DNA of 37,464 bases from Melioribacteraceae bacterium (GTDB lineage Bacteria > Bacteroidota > Ignavibacteria > Ignavibacteriales > Melioribacteraceae). A program made the translations under genes and the position numbers. The notes under the pieces were generated by a model. The model made no database searches. It was not told the origin of the DNA and was given only the letters and a program-made list of their open reading frames with translations. Shown here in pieces: positions 16,775 through 26,059 of the stretch (position 1 is its first letter; each line of letters starts with the position of its first letter). The stretch is taken from positions 1 to 37,464 of the forward strand of contig JAEINS010000035.1 of assembly GCA_016342755.1 (NCBI GenBank), written 5' to 3'.

Positions 16775-17017
16775 CTAAACTACTCCTGCTTTTTAAATTT
16801 ATAATATTTGCGCAACAACATGTATGATAACTGATATAATACTAATTATTGTCTCTCAAAAATGCAAGGTTTTTGTTTTACATAAAGTGATTTTGATTCA
16901 CTAAAAACATTAAGTTATAAATATTGATACTAAACCATAATAATATCAAATAATCTTATTATCTTAGGAATATCATTTCTACTTGAGTACATATTGTAAA
17001 CAATCAGGAGTTCTATT
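16775..17017. promoter_or_regulatory. Divergent intergenic region
   Basis: These 243 bp of AT-rich sequence separate the minus-strand lyase gene from the plus-strand metallopeptidase gene, so both promoters should lie here. GGAG at 17005-17008 is the ribosome site of the plus-strand gene. No clear operator or inverted repeat was recognised. Confidence 0.5.
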
Positions 17018-19207
17018 ATGAGATCACGTATTGTTTCCATTCTACTATTATTTTTTTCTATCCTTTTATTTCAATTTTGCGAAGAAGACAACCCTTCTTC
17101 ACCAGATAAAGAAGAAACACCCGAAAAAACAAGTATATCTGTTGGTGTTGAGGGAGGTGTTATTGATGATGGCAATATTGTAATAACTGTTCCAAACGGA
17201 ACATTTTCTAGTGCGACAGAAATTTCGGTGAGTGTCCCGACCGAGGAAAATCCATTTAGTAACGGAGAAATTACAGCTTTTAGAAAAATTGAGGGTATAC
17301 CAAATGATTATAATAAACCAATTGAAGTAAAGCTTAAACTAAATAAAACTGATAATAATTATAAATATATAGCAATTGGTGCCGAAGGATTTGCTAAAAG
17401 TTTAGGGAAATCTCAAATTTCTTATAAACTTGTTGAAGCAGAAGAGAAAGATGGTTTTTTGATTTGTACAATTTCTTCAGTCTCTCAAAATCAGCTTAGA
17501 AAAGCAACAAAACCAGATGATGGATCCAGGGCATATTATCTTGCGGGGTTAGGGGGAAAAACTCCTAATATTAGCTCTAATGGGCATTTTAAAATTATGA
17601 GCACTGATATAACTATTGGCAGTAGTGAGATTAACAGTATAGGTTCAATTCTGGAAAATACTTATACAAGATATGAGCAAATGGGATATCTTTATGCCAA
17701 TAGAACTTCGTGGCCAATAGATGTGTGTTTTAGATATTTAGATCCAAAACTAGATGGATATCATCAAAGTTCTATGTTTGGATATAATTCGGATTATTTG
17801 GTATTTAATAATTTACTCCTAAGAAATCCGGGAAAACTTAAAATTACAGCCGGGCATGAATTTCATCATTTTATTCAGGGATTATATGACAACCGAAATT
17901 CATATGCAAGAGCAAAGGAGGCCGGTATTAACTACTGGATAAATGAAGCAACTGCCGTTTGGAGTGAAGAATTATTTTCGGATAATACAGCCTATTCTCC
18001 GGCAATCTTATCGGGCAATGAGCAAGAGTCCTTAAGCGGTTTACACAAAGATACCGACATGGATGTTACTGGAAATGTTGAACAGCACGGATATGGAATG
18101 GCACCATTTATTAAATATTTAGTTGAAAACTATGGGCAAGAAAGAATAATTCCTCAGTTGTTTATGAATACCTATTCAGGTAAACATCCAGTTGTTGTAC
18201 TGCAAGGAATAACAGGAGATTTAACAGCCTGTTATACAAATTTTATTGATGAATATGCTCTGGGAAATATTTATGATATTCCATTTTCTAAAATATCTTC
18301 AGGAATAGATAAAACATGGAAAATTGATGGACCAGAAGATACAGTAATGGTTTATGACAATTCATATTACGATCTATCTTCTAGAATTTTCAAAGTTCAG
18401 TTTAGTTATCCTGAAATTGATATAACCTCAAAAGTGAAATTCTCTGTTTCTGGCGGAAACAATAAAATAGCTGTTTTTAAGTACAAAAGAATCACTTCAC
18501 AAAATGAAATTATAGAAAAAATAGGTACCGGAGAAGATAGTTTTAGTATTAGTGATATTAACAGTTATGTAAAAGATAACTTCAATATTGTTGCAATTGT
18601 AACTAATTCTAGATTAGCTGCACCCTATACTAATCAAAACAACTTGTCGCTGGAAATAAAATTAGAGAATCCCCCTAAATTAACAGAGCATAATCTAGAT
18701 TATATTATAATTGGACATATAAAGCTAGAAGAACCTGATAATGTTACATATTATGACAGCAAATTGAATTCTAATCCGGATTACACAATTAGCGGAGATT
18801 ACAATGAAAATGTTTTTACAGGTAACTGGAATATAAATGATTATGATGGCTATGAGACCTCAGGAAATATTACTGCAAAATTTAATGATGATAAAACGGA
18901 AATTATAGAGTATTCTTTTAATGAAATCTCTAAAAATTCAAACACCAACAGAACAACAGTAAGTGCAACAATGACGAATATTCCACTTAGTTCTGCAAGC
19001 GAAGATCAAAACATTTATGAAGTAATTGGAAGTTCAACAAGTTCTCATATTTCCGGCTTTAATCTTGTTATTATTAATGATGAACAGAAATTAACATTAA
19101 TGAACTATAAAAGTGATAATGAGAGTAAGATTAGGTTAATCTTCAAAAAGAAAAAACTGAGTAAAGAAAATATAAAATCTAAAGGTATGATATCAGTTAA
19201 TTTTTGA
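17018..19207 (+). CDS. Secreted HExxH zinc metallopeptidase, predicted lipoprotein
   Basis: A 729-aa exported protein. A hydrophobic N terminus is followed by Cys21 (LFQFCEED), a loose lipobox. Residues about 40-110 resemble a ZU5-like beta domain (GGVIDDGNIVITVPNGTF). The peptidase part has AGHEFHHFIQG, with zinc ligands H280 and H284 and catalytic E281, then YWINEATAVWSEE, where E310 could be the third ligand, as in gluzincins. The last 300 residues are beta-rich with no recognised family. It is transcribed alone and ends at a strong terminator. The substrate is unknown. The motifs are clear but the exact peptidase family is not. Confidence 0.8.
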   Translation: MRSRIVSILLLFFSILLFQFCEEDNPSSPDKEETPEKTSISVGVEGGVIDDGNIVITVPNGTFSSATEISVSVPTEENPFSNGEITAFRKIEGIPNDYNKPIEVKLKLNKTDNNYKYIAIGAEGFAKSLGKSQISYKLVEAEEKDGFLICTISSVSQNQLRKATKPDDGSRAYYLAGLGGKTPNISSNGHFKIMSTDITIGSSEINSIGSILENTYTRYEQMGYLYANRTSWPIDVCFRYLDPKLDGYHQSSMFGYNSDYLVFNNLLLRNPGKLKITAGHEFHHFIQGLYDNRNSYARAKEAGINYWINEATAVWSEELFSDNTAYSPAILSGNEQESLSGLHKDTDMDVTGNVEQHGYGMAPFIKYLVENYGQERIIPQLFMNTYSGKHPVVVLQGITGDLTACYTNFIDEYALGNIYDIPFSKISSGIDKTWKIDGPEDTVMVYDNSYYDLSSRIFKVQFSYPEIDITSKVKFSVSGGNNKIAVFKYKRITSQNEIIEKIGTGEDSFSISDINSYVKDNFNIVAIVTNSRLAAPYTNQNNLSLEIKLENPPKLTEHNLDYIIIGHIKLEEPDNVTYYDSKLNSNPDYTISGDYNENVFTGNWNINDYDGYETSGNITAKFNDDKTEIIEYSFNEISKNSNTNRTTVSATMTNIPLSSASEDQNIYEVIGSSTSSHISGFNLVIINDEQKLTLMNYKSDNESKIRLIFKKKKLSKENIKSKGMISVNF

Positions 19208-19212
19208 ACAAT

Positions 19213-19240
19213 AAGAGATCCGGAAATTTCCGGGTCTCTT
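19213..19240 (+). terminator. Intrinsic terminator after the metallopeptidase gene
   Basis: AAGAGA-t-CCGGAA pairs with TTCCGG-g-TCTCTT with almost no loop, five bases after the stop codon. It is followed by TAATTATTTC. Because the next gene converges from the right, it may act on both strands. Confidence 0.8.
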
Positions 19241-19272
19241 TAATTATTTCTTTCAAAAAAAAAGTATCATAT

Positions 19273-19713
19273 TTATTGATTCAAATAAATTGCCTGATCA
19301 AGCAAGGTTTCATAACTCTCTTTTTGAAAAGATTTATAGTTTAACTTTACTTCCAGCTTATCAAAACCTGTCACTTCAAATTCAAAATCTTCCTTATATT
19401 CACAAACACATTTTGCAGCATCTTCATTTGCGTACGTAAGAAATATTTCAATCTTATTTTCTTCTACTTTTACACTATCTGTAAAAGCTGCCTCACATAA
19501 AGTTTGAAAATAACAGTTTAAATACAGAATGTTTTTTTTGTAATTCCATCCAAAATATGGTTCATAGTTTTTTTTGCTTAATGCCGCGTCTGAATAACAA
19601 TCGTTTGATTTATAACTTAACGATTTAACAGATCCGTCTGCTTCAACCGAATTATCACTGTCGCAGCTTAAAATAAGAAAAGAAATTAAGATGAATACAA
19701 CTAGTTTTTTCAT
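19273..19713 (-). CDS. Small predicted lipoprotein
   Basis: About 146 aa from the Met at 19713, chosen because GGAGG lies seven bases upstream; an earlier in-frame Met at 19725 has no such site. The N terminus KKLVVFILISFLILSC is a lipoprotein signal with lipobox LILSC. The mature part has five further Cys, including CVC, and could be disulfide-bonded. It contains the beta-type strands DFEFEVTGFDKLEVKLNY. No family is recognised. It is monocistronic. Confidence 0.75.
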   Translation of the reverse strand: MKKLVVFILISFLILSCDSDNSVEADGSVKSLSYKSNDCYSDAALSKKNYEPYFGWNYKKNILYLNCYFQTLCEAAFTDSVKVEENKIEIFLTYANEDAAKCVCEYKEDFEFEVTGFDKLEVKLNYKSFQKESYETLLDQAIYLNQ

Positions 19714-19920
19714 TTCGACCTCCATTAACTGATAACTGCATATTATCTGGTAATACTAAATTTATATAAAATACTACCTAATAAAAACTGATATTTTTTT
19801 CCTAAATCCATGCTTAATAATATGATAAAAAACAGAGATTTTAATATCACCTTTACCGGTCTGTTTCCATAAGGTCTTCAATTTTTTCTGCAAGATAATT
19901 TTAAGACTAATGGAAGTGAT

Positions 19921-20604
19921 TTATCTTAACTTAAATGTATGAAGCATTTTAACGTTATTTGCGTGCATGTACCAATCATTATGAACAAATTCTATATTCT
20001 CCACTTCAGATATTCCAAAGTTGAAATCTCTATATTTTTCCATTATTTCTAAATACTCCGTTGTCTTTAACAATTGTTCTCTGAACCGGACAACCGTTAA
20101 ATGCGCAGTTTGCAGAACATATCTTTTATCAATACTCTGCTGTAAATCAGACTCTGAAAAATTTGCTCTTAAATTATTTCTGATATCATTTAGTGTATTA
20201 TCAGTCATAAATCCCTGAATCATGATGCAGGAAGGTGAAGCAGTAATTCCACGAAATTCAATTTTTATGGAATCTATATTGTGCAGACTTTTATTTATCA
20301 AATCAATGTAATTGTGAATTTCTATATCTTCAATATTAAAACCATCATAACATGAAATTATAGATGCAACAGTCAAATGAATATCCGGGAATGAATAATA
20401 GTACTGTCTGGAATCAATATTCATTAAATCATTCAGAAATAATTGAATATTGTTTTTCACTTCAAAATTTGGACGAAATAATAAAGTAACTCCATTACGT
20501 TTATCAGCAACTGAATCAATTAAAGGATCTATTTCATAATTATACGATTTAATCTTCTTAACCGAATTTTCATAAAGCTTATTATAATGTTCTTTTAGAT
20601 TCAT
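19921..20604 (-). CDS. 2H phosphoesterase / 2'-5' RNA ligase-like protein
   Basis: A 227-aa cytoplasmic protein with the two HxT motifs of the 2H superfamily: DIHLTVAS (H76, T78) and TAHLTVVRF (H168, T170). They lie 92 residues apart, in two related halves. Members hydrolyse or join 2'-5' or cyclic phosphodiester bonds in RNA or small nucleotides. The specific substrate here is unknown. It is not closely like the ThpR type. The gene is alone, with about 200 bp of gene-free sequence before it and 290 bp behind its start. Confidence 0.85.
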   Translation of the reverse strand: MNLKEHYNKLYENSVKKIKSYNYEIDPLIDSVADKRNGVTLLFRPNFEVKNNIQLFLNDLMNIDSRQYYYSFPDIHLTVASIISCYDGFNIEDIEIHNYIDLINKSLHNIDSIKIEFRGITASPSCIMIQGFMTDNTLNDIRNNLRANFSESDLQQSIDKRYVLQTAHLTVVRFREQLLKTTEYLEIMEKYRDFNFGISEVENIEFVHNDWYMHANNVKMLHTFKLR

Positions 20605-20800
20605 AATTTCCTATGTTGGTTTAATAAATTTCTAATACCAACTTTTACCTATTTGAGCCTTAAATTACAAATAAAGAGAATTAAAAAAAAGTTGATTGAA
20701 TTGTTGCTAAATCAATTAAAATGCTAGTAGGTTCTAACTAATAATTAGCTGCAAATTAAAATGTTTTACCAAGTTCCGGTTTTCGGGAATTGGTATTTAT

Positions 20801-20851
20801 TTAACTTTTAGGAAGTGTAAAATAAAATGTTGTGCCCTTGTTTGTTGCGGA
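20801..20851 (-). pseudogene. Remnant of a histidine kinase C terminus
   Basis: On the minus strand these bases encode SATNKGTTFYFTLPKS then stop. This is very like the G2-box end of histidine kinase ATPase domains (G-x-G-T-x-F-x-F-x-L-P). The rest of the kinase is absent: a terminator and the 236-aa gene occupy the place where it should be. It is probably a deletion scar. The match is short, so chance is possible. Confidence 0.45.
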
Positions 20852-20855
20852 TTTT

Positions 20856-20883
20856 AAAAAAAATCCCGGCATAAAACCGGAAT
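20856..20883 (-). terminator. Intrinsic terminator after the 236-aa gene
   Basis: On the minus strand TCCGG, a seven-base loop and CCGGGA are followed by eight T. It lies about 15 bp after the stop codon of the gene to its right. Confidence 0.7.
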
Positions 20884-20898
20884 TATATTAAATGAAGG

Positions 20899-21609
20899 TT
20901 AAACGGCAATTTTTCGAATCAGTTTCCTTTTTGCGATCGGCAGCACAGTTTCTTTGTAAGGCAGATCAACATCTGTATCCAGAAGCAGCGTAACAGATTT
21001 AGAAAATTCCGGATAAGTTTGAAGAAGTTTCAATTTCAGCATTTCCAGGGAAAGACCTTCATAATCGAGACTGCTAAAAGATTCAGTAATCTGGGTTTTT
21101 AAAGATCGTATAGAATCATCTTCTTCATTAATTGATACCTCAAAACGGTAAATGTGCATTAGATCACTTTCGAGTTCCGGTATTATAAAGTAACCCTCCT
21201 TATAATCATCCAGCATGCCTATATCCTCTAACGTCATGTTTTCTTCAACGAAATCATAAACCGCTTTTCCTTCATTAATTGTTTCTCTAACTTGCGGAAG
21301 CGCCCAGTCAACAAACTCCATCATTTTTTCAAGTTCATACTCGTTAAGATTAAATTCATCCATTAAATCTAATCTATCGGCAAGATCGGTTTTTATAATC
21401 GCTCTTGGAAAATCTTTTTCAAGCGCAATTTTCTGATCGATAATTTCTTCAAGCATCGAGCTTAATTCAATAAGTTCTGTTAATGACGGATACAGCTTAA
21501 ACTTTTTGAGATCTGTTTTATATTTAGTTAAATAAGAAAGAAGCTGATACTGACTCATCTCAAAATCTGAGACCGAAGTAATAAATGTTTGCGCTGCCAA
21601 GTTTCTCAT
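20899..21609 (-). CDS. Uncharacterised helical protein
   Basis: 236 aa from the Met at 21609, which is preceded by AAGGA at eight bases; the open frame continues upstream without such support. The protein is soluble, acidic and strongly helical (for example ELIELSSMLEEIIDQKIALEK and DEFNLNEYELEKMMEFVDWA), with no signal peptide, membrane segment or Cys. It ends in a basic tail (KRKLIRKIAV). I recognise no domain. It is transcribed alone, with a terminator behind it. Confidence 0.7.
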   Translation of the reverse strand: MRNLAAQTFITSVSDFEMSQYQLLSYLTKYKTDLKKFKLYPSLTELIELSSMLEEIIDQKIALEKDFPRAIIKTDLADRLDLMDEFNLNEYELEKMMEFVDWALPQVRETINEGKAVYDFVEENMTLEDIGMLDDYKEGYFIIPELESDLMHIYRFEVSINEEDDSIRSLKTQITESFSSLDYEGLSLEMLKLKLLQTYPEFSKSVTLLLDTDVDLPYKETVLPIAKRKLIRKIAV

Positions 21610-22103
21610 TTCATTTTCCTTTTTGCTTTTGTGCAACCTAAAAGTCAACTACCTTGCCAAAAGATATAACACTTAGTTTCCTTTTCTATTGATTGCCAAA
21701 ATAATAGGTTTTTGATCTTAAAAAGCTCTTTTGATATGAGAGTAACAGTTCTGAGATAAACGCGGAATAGAGAATTTAACCGCAACATTAGTTGCAAAGT
21801 AAATAAAACCTGACGATTGTGTAAACATTTTAAGATATGATATCTCACATTGAAACAAAATTAATTTGCTAATTTTAGGAACTCCGGATTGAGTTGGCTT
21901 TAAATTATATTTTATAAGTAATTCATGTAATTTTTAATCCCCGTTTTGGTGGTCAGAAATCTCTTTTTTCTTAAAAGATCCTTATTAGTCAATAACTTTT
22001 ATTAAATTGATCCGTCTTATTAGTGTCATATTTTTTTTGAAAAGGAACCAATGCAGAATCCTGCTTATAAAAATTCCATTACATTTATTAAAAAGAGGTA
22101 ATC
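21610..22103. promoter_or_regulatory. Divergent gene-free region
   Basis: About 490 bp separate the minus-strand 236-aa gene and the plus-strand tricorn-like gene. I see no gene: a 67-codon minus-strand frame inside has no ribosome site or recognisable product. Promoters for both flanking genes must be here. AAAGAGG (22091-22097) is the ribosome site of the tricorn-like gene. Confidence 0.5.
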
Positions 22104-25100
22104 ATGGGTAAAAACCGTTTTTTAAGTTTTTTCTTACTATCGTTTATGTTCACATCACTAATTTCAGCGCAAAACTCACCCTTAGCTTTATCACCTTCCC
22201 TTAATCCGGATGGAAGTATTGTGGCTTTTACATATCAGGGTGATATCTGGACTGTCCCAGCAGAAGGCGGAATTGCAACAAGATTAACAATTCATCAGGC
22301 AAATGATTCTAAACCAAAATGGTGTCCAAGTGGAAAAGCAATTGCTTTTTCGAGCAACAGATTTGGAAATAACGATATTTTTAGAATTCCGTTTAAAGGC
22401 GGATTGCCAGAACGATTAACTTATCGTTCATCAAACGATGTTGCAAATGACTGGACAACCGAAGGCGAAATCCTTTTTACAACAAGTCGTGATTACAGAC
22501 AAATTGAATGGGATACTGAAGTTTATAAGGTTTCAATTAATGGCGGAACTCCTGTAAGAATATTAGATTCTTTTGGAAGTGAACCCGCACTTTCGCCTGA
22601 CGGTAAATTTATGGTTTTTGTACGCGGATACTGCAGAACTTCAAGAGAAGATTATAGAGGCCCGGCAAATAAAGAATTGTGGATTTTCAACACAAAAACA
22701 AAAGAGTATAAAAAATTAACCGAGTTTGAAGGAAACGATTATAATCCGGTTTGGGGAAATACAGGTACAATATATTTTATAAGTGCCCGCAGCGGAGTTT
22801 ATAATATTCATTCTCTAAAAATTGATGATAACGGAAACATGCTTGGAGCAATTGTCCCGTTAACAAAATTTGAAGATGACGGAATAAGATATTTTGATAT
22901 AAGCGCAAACGGTAAATTAATTGCCTTCGAAAGAAGGGATAATATTTATACTGTTAAAACCGATGGCGGTGAAGCAGTAAAATTGAATATAGAAATTGGT
23001 GCTGATTACCGGTTTGATCCGAATGAAATTAAAACATTTTCGGATGAACTTACAGAATACGATGTTTCACCAAATGGCGAACTTTCTGCGTTAGTTGTTC
23101 ACGGAGAAGTTTTTATAACTGAAAACGACAAAGAAAAAAGTAAAACTATAAATGTAAGTAAACATCCTTACCGCGATGAAGGCATTACATGGTTAAACGA
23201 TTCTACGCTGATATTTGTATCAGACAGAGACGGTAATTTTGATCTTTATTTGGCTAAATCGGCCGATAAAGAAAACAGCAATATCTTCACTTCGTTAAAA
23301 CATGAAATTGTAAAACTTAGCAATACAGATGTTGATGAATCGAATCCGTTAGTTTCTCCTGACGGTAAAAAAATTGCTTACGCTCAGGGAAGAGGAAAAT
23401 TTATTGTTGCTGAAATTAATACAGACGGAAGTCTTTCAGGCGAAACTGTTCTTTTGGACGGCTGGGATAAACCAGGCGGTGTAAAATGGAGTCCGGATAG
23501 TAAATGGCTTGCGTATTCTTTAAGCGATTTAAATTTTAACGATGAAATTTATATTCAGGCAGCCGATGGAAGTAAAGATCCTGTAAATATAAGTATGCAT
23601 CCAAGAGGTGATTATAATCCGGTTTGGAGCCGCGACGGTTCAAAATTAGGTTTTATATCAGCGCGTAACAATCAGGATAATGATGTTTGGTTTGTATGGC
23701 TTAAAAAAGATGATTTCCAGAAAACCAAAGAAGACTGGGATGAAACTAAAGAAGATAAAAAAGACGAAAAGAAGGACAAAAAAGATTCTAAAGATGATAA
23801 AGACAAGAAAAAAGATAAAGAAGTTGAACCAATTCAGATTGACTTTGACGGCATCTACGAAAGATTAGTTCAGGTTACAAGGCTGGCTGGTGATGAATCG
23901 AATGTTGAATTCTCGAAAGACGGTAAAACTGTTTTCTTTGTTTCTAAAGATCCAACCGCTAAAGGAACAGATCTTTATAAGGTTAATTGGGATGGCAAAA
24001 AATTAGAAGCTGTTACTAAAGGCGGACAAAAGCCCGGCGCAGTTTCTTTGGAACCAAAAGCAAAATATTTGTACATGATTAAATCAGGTAAACTGGCTCG
24101 GTTAGAAACTTCGAAAACCGCGGTTGAAAATCTTCCTTTCAAAGGAAAAATGAAGTTAGATTATCTTGCCGAAAACGAACAGATATTTGAAGAAGCCTGG
24201 AGAAATTTAAGAGACGGATTTTATGATCCTGATTTCCACGGAAATGACTGGAACGCTCTTAAAGCTAAATATAAACCATGGATTCTAAAAGCTTCAACAA
24301 AAGATGATTTCCGTTATATGGTTAATATTATGCTTGGTCAGTTAAACGCAAGTCATATGGGACTTTATGGCGAGGGACGTGAAAAAACACAGAAAATAAC
24401 TACCGGATTGTTAGGTGTTGATATTGTTCCCGTTGAAAATGGTGTTAAGGTTGAAAGAGTAATTAAAGATGCTCCCGCTGATAAAACACAGAGTAAACTT
24501 AACAATGGTGATATAATTACCGCTGTTAACGGTGAAGAAGTAAATAATGAAGTAAACTTCTATTCATTGTTTGATAACACATCTAAAGAACAGGTTCTTT
24601 TAACTGTTGAAGACAAAACCGGAAATATACGGGAAGTTGTTATTCGTCCGAAAAGCAGTCTAAGAAGTGAACTTTACAACGAATGGGTAAAAGATAAACG
24701 CGCTTTAGTTGATAAATACTCTGGCCGAAAACTTGGTTACCTGCACATTAGAGGCATGGACATGAACAGCTTTGAAAGATTCGAAAGAGAATTAATGGCT
24801 GCTGGGCATGGTAAAGACGGTATTGTAATAGATGTTCGCTATAATGGCGGCGGCTGGACTACCGATTATCTAATGGCTTTATTAAACGTTAAACAGCATG
24901 CTTATACAATTCCGCGCGGTGCTGCTGAAAGTTTAAAAGAGCATAAAAAATTCAGAGAAAATTATGCCTTTGGCGAAAGACTTCCTTTCAGTATATGGAA
25001 TAAGCCTTCTATAGCTTTATGTAATGCAAACAGTTATTCAAATGCTGAAATTTTTTCACATGCTTACAAAACTTTAGGTATCGGAAAACTTGTTGGTATT

Positions 25101-25325
25101 CCTACTTTTGGTGCTGTAATTTCAACCGGCGGTAAAGGTCTAATTGATGGTTCATACGTTAGAATGCCTTTTAGAGCTTGGTTTGTTAAAGCAACTGATC
25201 AAAACATGGAATTAGGACCTGCAGTTCCAGATTTTATACTTGATAATTCTCCAAACGCCAGAGCATTAGGTGTTGATGAGCAGCTTAAAAAAGCAGTTGA
25301 TGAGTTGTTGAAAGATTTGAATTAA
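22104..25325 (+). CDS. Tricorn-like S41 peptidase
   Basis: A 1073-aa exported protein. It has a signal peptide (about 1-23, ending LISAQ) and TolB/WD40-like propeller repeats (about 30-535, many S-P-D-G-K and W-S-x-D motifs). A Lys/Asp-rich linker (about 540-575), more propeller, a tricorn C1 helical region (about 695-760, including LNASHMGLYGEG with the SH pair) and a PDZ domain (about 770-855) follow. The C-terminal S41 peptidase core (about 870-1065) carries nucleophile Ser in NSYSNAEIF and a late Glu in MELGPAVPD. These match the Ser, His and Glu of tricorn. The role is degradation of peptides in the periplasm or outside the cell. It is a single gene with its own terminator-like repeat. 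Confidence 0.92.
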   Translation: MGKNRFLSFFLLSFMFTSLISAQNSPLALSPSLNPDGSIVAFTYQGDIWTVPAEGGIATRLTIHQANDSKPKWCPSGKAIAFSSNRFGNNDIFRIPFKGGLPERLTYRSSNDVANDWTTEGEILFTTSRDYRQIEWDTEVYKVSINGGTPVRILDSFGSEPALSPDGKFMVFVRGYCRTSREDYRGPANKELWIFNTKTKEYKKLTEFEGNDYNPVWGNTGTIYFISARSGVYNIHSLKIDDNGNMLGAIVPLTKFEDDGIRYFDISANGKLIAFERRDNIYTVKTDGGEAVKLNIEIGADYRFDPNEIKTFSDELTEYDVSPNGELSALVVHGEVFITENDKEKSKTINVSKHPYRDEGITWLNDSTLIFVSDRDGNFDLYLAKSADKENSNIFTSLKHEIVKLSNTDVDESNPLVSPDGKKIAYAQGRGKFIVAEINTDGSLSGETVLLDGWDKPGGVKWSPDSKWLAYSLSDLNFNDEIYIQAADGSKDPVNISMHPRGDYNPVWSRDGSKLGFISARNNQDNDVWFVWLKKDDFQKTKEDWDETKEDKKDEKKDKKDSKDDKDKKKDKEVEPIQIDFDGIYERLVQVTRLAGDESNVEFSKDGKTVFFVSKDPTAKGTDLYKVNWDGKKLEAVTKGGQKPGAVSLEPKAKYLYMIKSGKLARLETSKTAVENLPFKGKMKLDYLAENEQIFEEAWRNLRDGFYDPDFHGNDWNALKAKYKPWILKASTKDDFRYMVNIMLGQLNASHMGLYGEGREKTQKITTGLLGVDIVPVENGVKVERVIKDAPADKTQSKLNNGDIITAVNGEEVNNEVNFYSLFDNTSKEQVLLTVEDKTGNIREVVIRPKSSLRSELYNEWVKDKRALVDKYSGRKLGYLHIRGMDMNSFERFERELMAAGHGKDGIVIDVRYNGGGWTTDYLMALLNVKQHAYTIPRGAAESLKEHKKFRENYAFGERLPFSIWNKPSIALCNANSYSNAEIFSHAYKTLGIGKLVGIPTFGAVISTGGKGLIDGSYVRMPFRAWFVKATDQNMELGPAVPDFILDNSPNARALGVDEQLKKAVDELLKDLN

Positions 25326-25339
25326 TAGTTACTATGGTA

Positions 25340-25365
25340 CAGGGAAGAGGCATGCCTCTTCCCTG
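25340..25365. terminator. Perfect 26-bp palindrome after the tricorn-like gene
   Basis: CAGGGAAGAGGCA is followed at once by its exact reverse complement TGCCTCTTCCCTG. It lies 14 bp after the stop codon. It has no loop and no T run, so termination is plausible but a cruciform or protein-binding site cannot be excluded. Confidence 0.6.
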
Positions 25366-25399
25366 CGTAATATTTACGAGTCTGTCTCAAAAGTATGAT

Positions 25400-25430
25400 T
25401 TGTCATTCCGAACAAAGTGAGGAATCTTGT
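25400..25430. repeat. Dispersed intergenic repeat unit (single copy here)
   Basis: TGTCATTCCGAACAAAGTGA then GGAATCTTG resembles a short repeat often seen between genes in Bacteroidota and relatives. Only one copy is in the window, so the call rests on my recollection of the motif. Confidence 0.4.
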
Positions 25431-25492
25431 TTTTTAACTGGACAGCATCCTATTTCTTTTGTCAAGAAGTGGCTATTGACAACCGTGTAACT

Positions 25493-25976
25493 CTACTTTC
25501 GGGCGGTCTTTTTATCCTCCCCAGCCTTCAATGTTTTCTTTTTTGTAAGATTAACTTGTAGAAATTCTCGGTAAGTTGGATTTTTTCCATGATTCAGTTC
25601 ATTCTTGATTTTATCAAATACAATTGTTACTTCCAGAATTTTAGAAATATCAGAAATGGAAAGTACATTTGGTGAAATTGTTGGTTTTCGTAATTTTAGA
25701 TCTAATGCTTTTGGAACTGGATTGTTAAACACATTTAAGTATAAATATCGAATGGTGGCAATTATTTGCTTCATTGATGAATAAGTGTATTTTTTTTCTT
25801 TTTTACAATAATACAGGTAGTCTTGAATTTCTTTATATTCAACTTTTTCTAATTTTGAGTTTTCAACCCAAAAAAAAAAATTTTAAGGCAGATAGATAAT
25901 TTTTTATAGTTTGATCAGAGTAATTTTCTATATCTAGTTTGTTGTTAAAACTCTCAATAATTTATTGTTTCTTCAT
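25493..25976 (-). pseudogene. Decayed tyrosine recombinase, 5' part only
   Basis: This is a damaged copy of the intact recombinase at 36452-37309. The initiator at 25976 gives MKKQ, then a stop. The next stretch reads IIESFNNKLDIENYSDQTIK in the same frame, followed by a frameshift at a run of A/T (about 25868-25880). An internal frame from 25774 matches the intact gene through SISDISKILEVT. At about 25634 homology ends and 43 unrelated basic residues lead to a stop at 25493. The whole catalytic domain (R, K, HxxR, Y) is missing. The upstream 80 bp are also conserved with the intact copy. Confidence 0.9.
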
Positions 25977-26059
25977 ATATGCTTTTTTATATTCGTGTTA
26001 TACAACAAGAATATAACATCTAGCCCTGATGATACACGCAATACGTGTATTGAGACGTT
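25635..26059. repeat. Direct repeat, copy A (recombinase 5' part and upstream site)
   Basis: This is alignable with 36966-37390 in the same orientation at roughly 85-90 % identity by eye. It covers the recombinase N-terminal coding part and the upstream stretch ending in an ATACACG/CGTGTAT inverted repeat and GAGA-y-GTT. After GTT the two copies differ completely. Confidence 0.9.

Noticed and set aside
21645-21848. Minus-strand open frame of 67 codons upstream of the 236-aa gene
   Set aside because: No ribosome site, odd composition and no similarity that I recognise; better read as promoter region.
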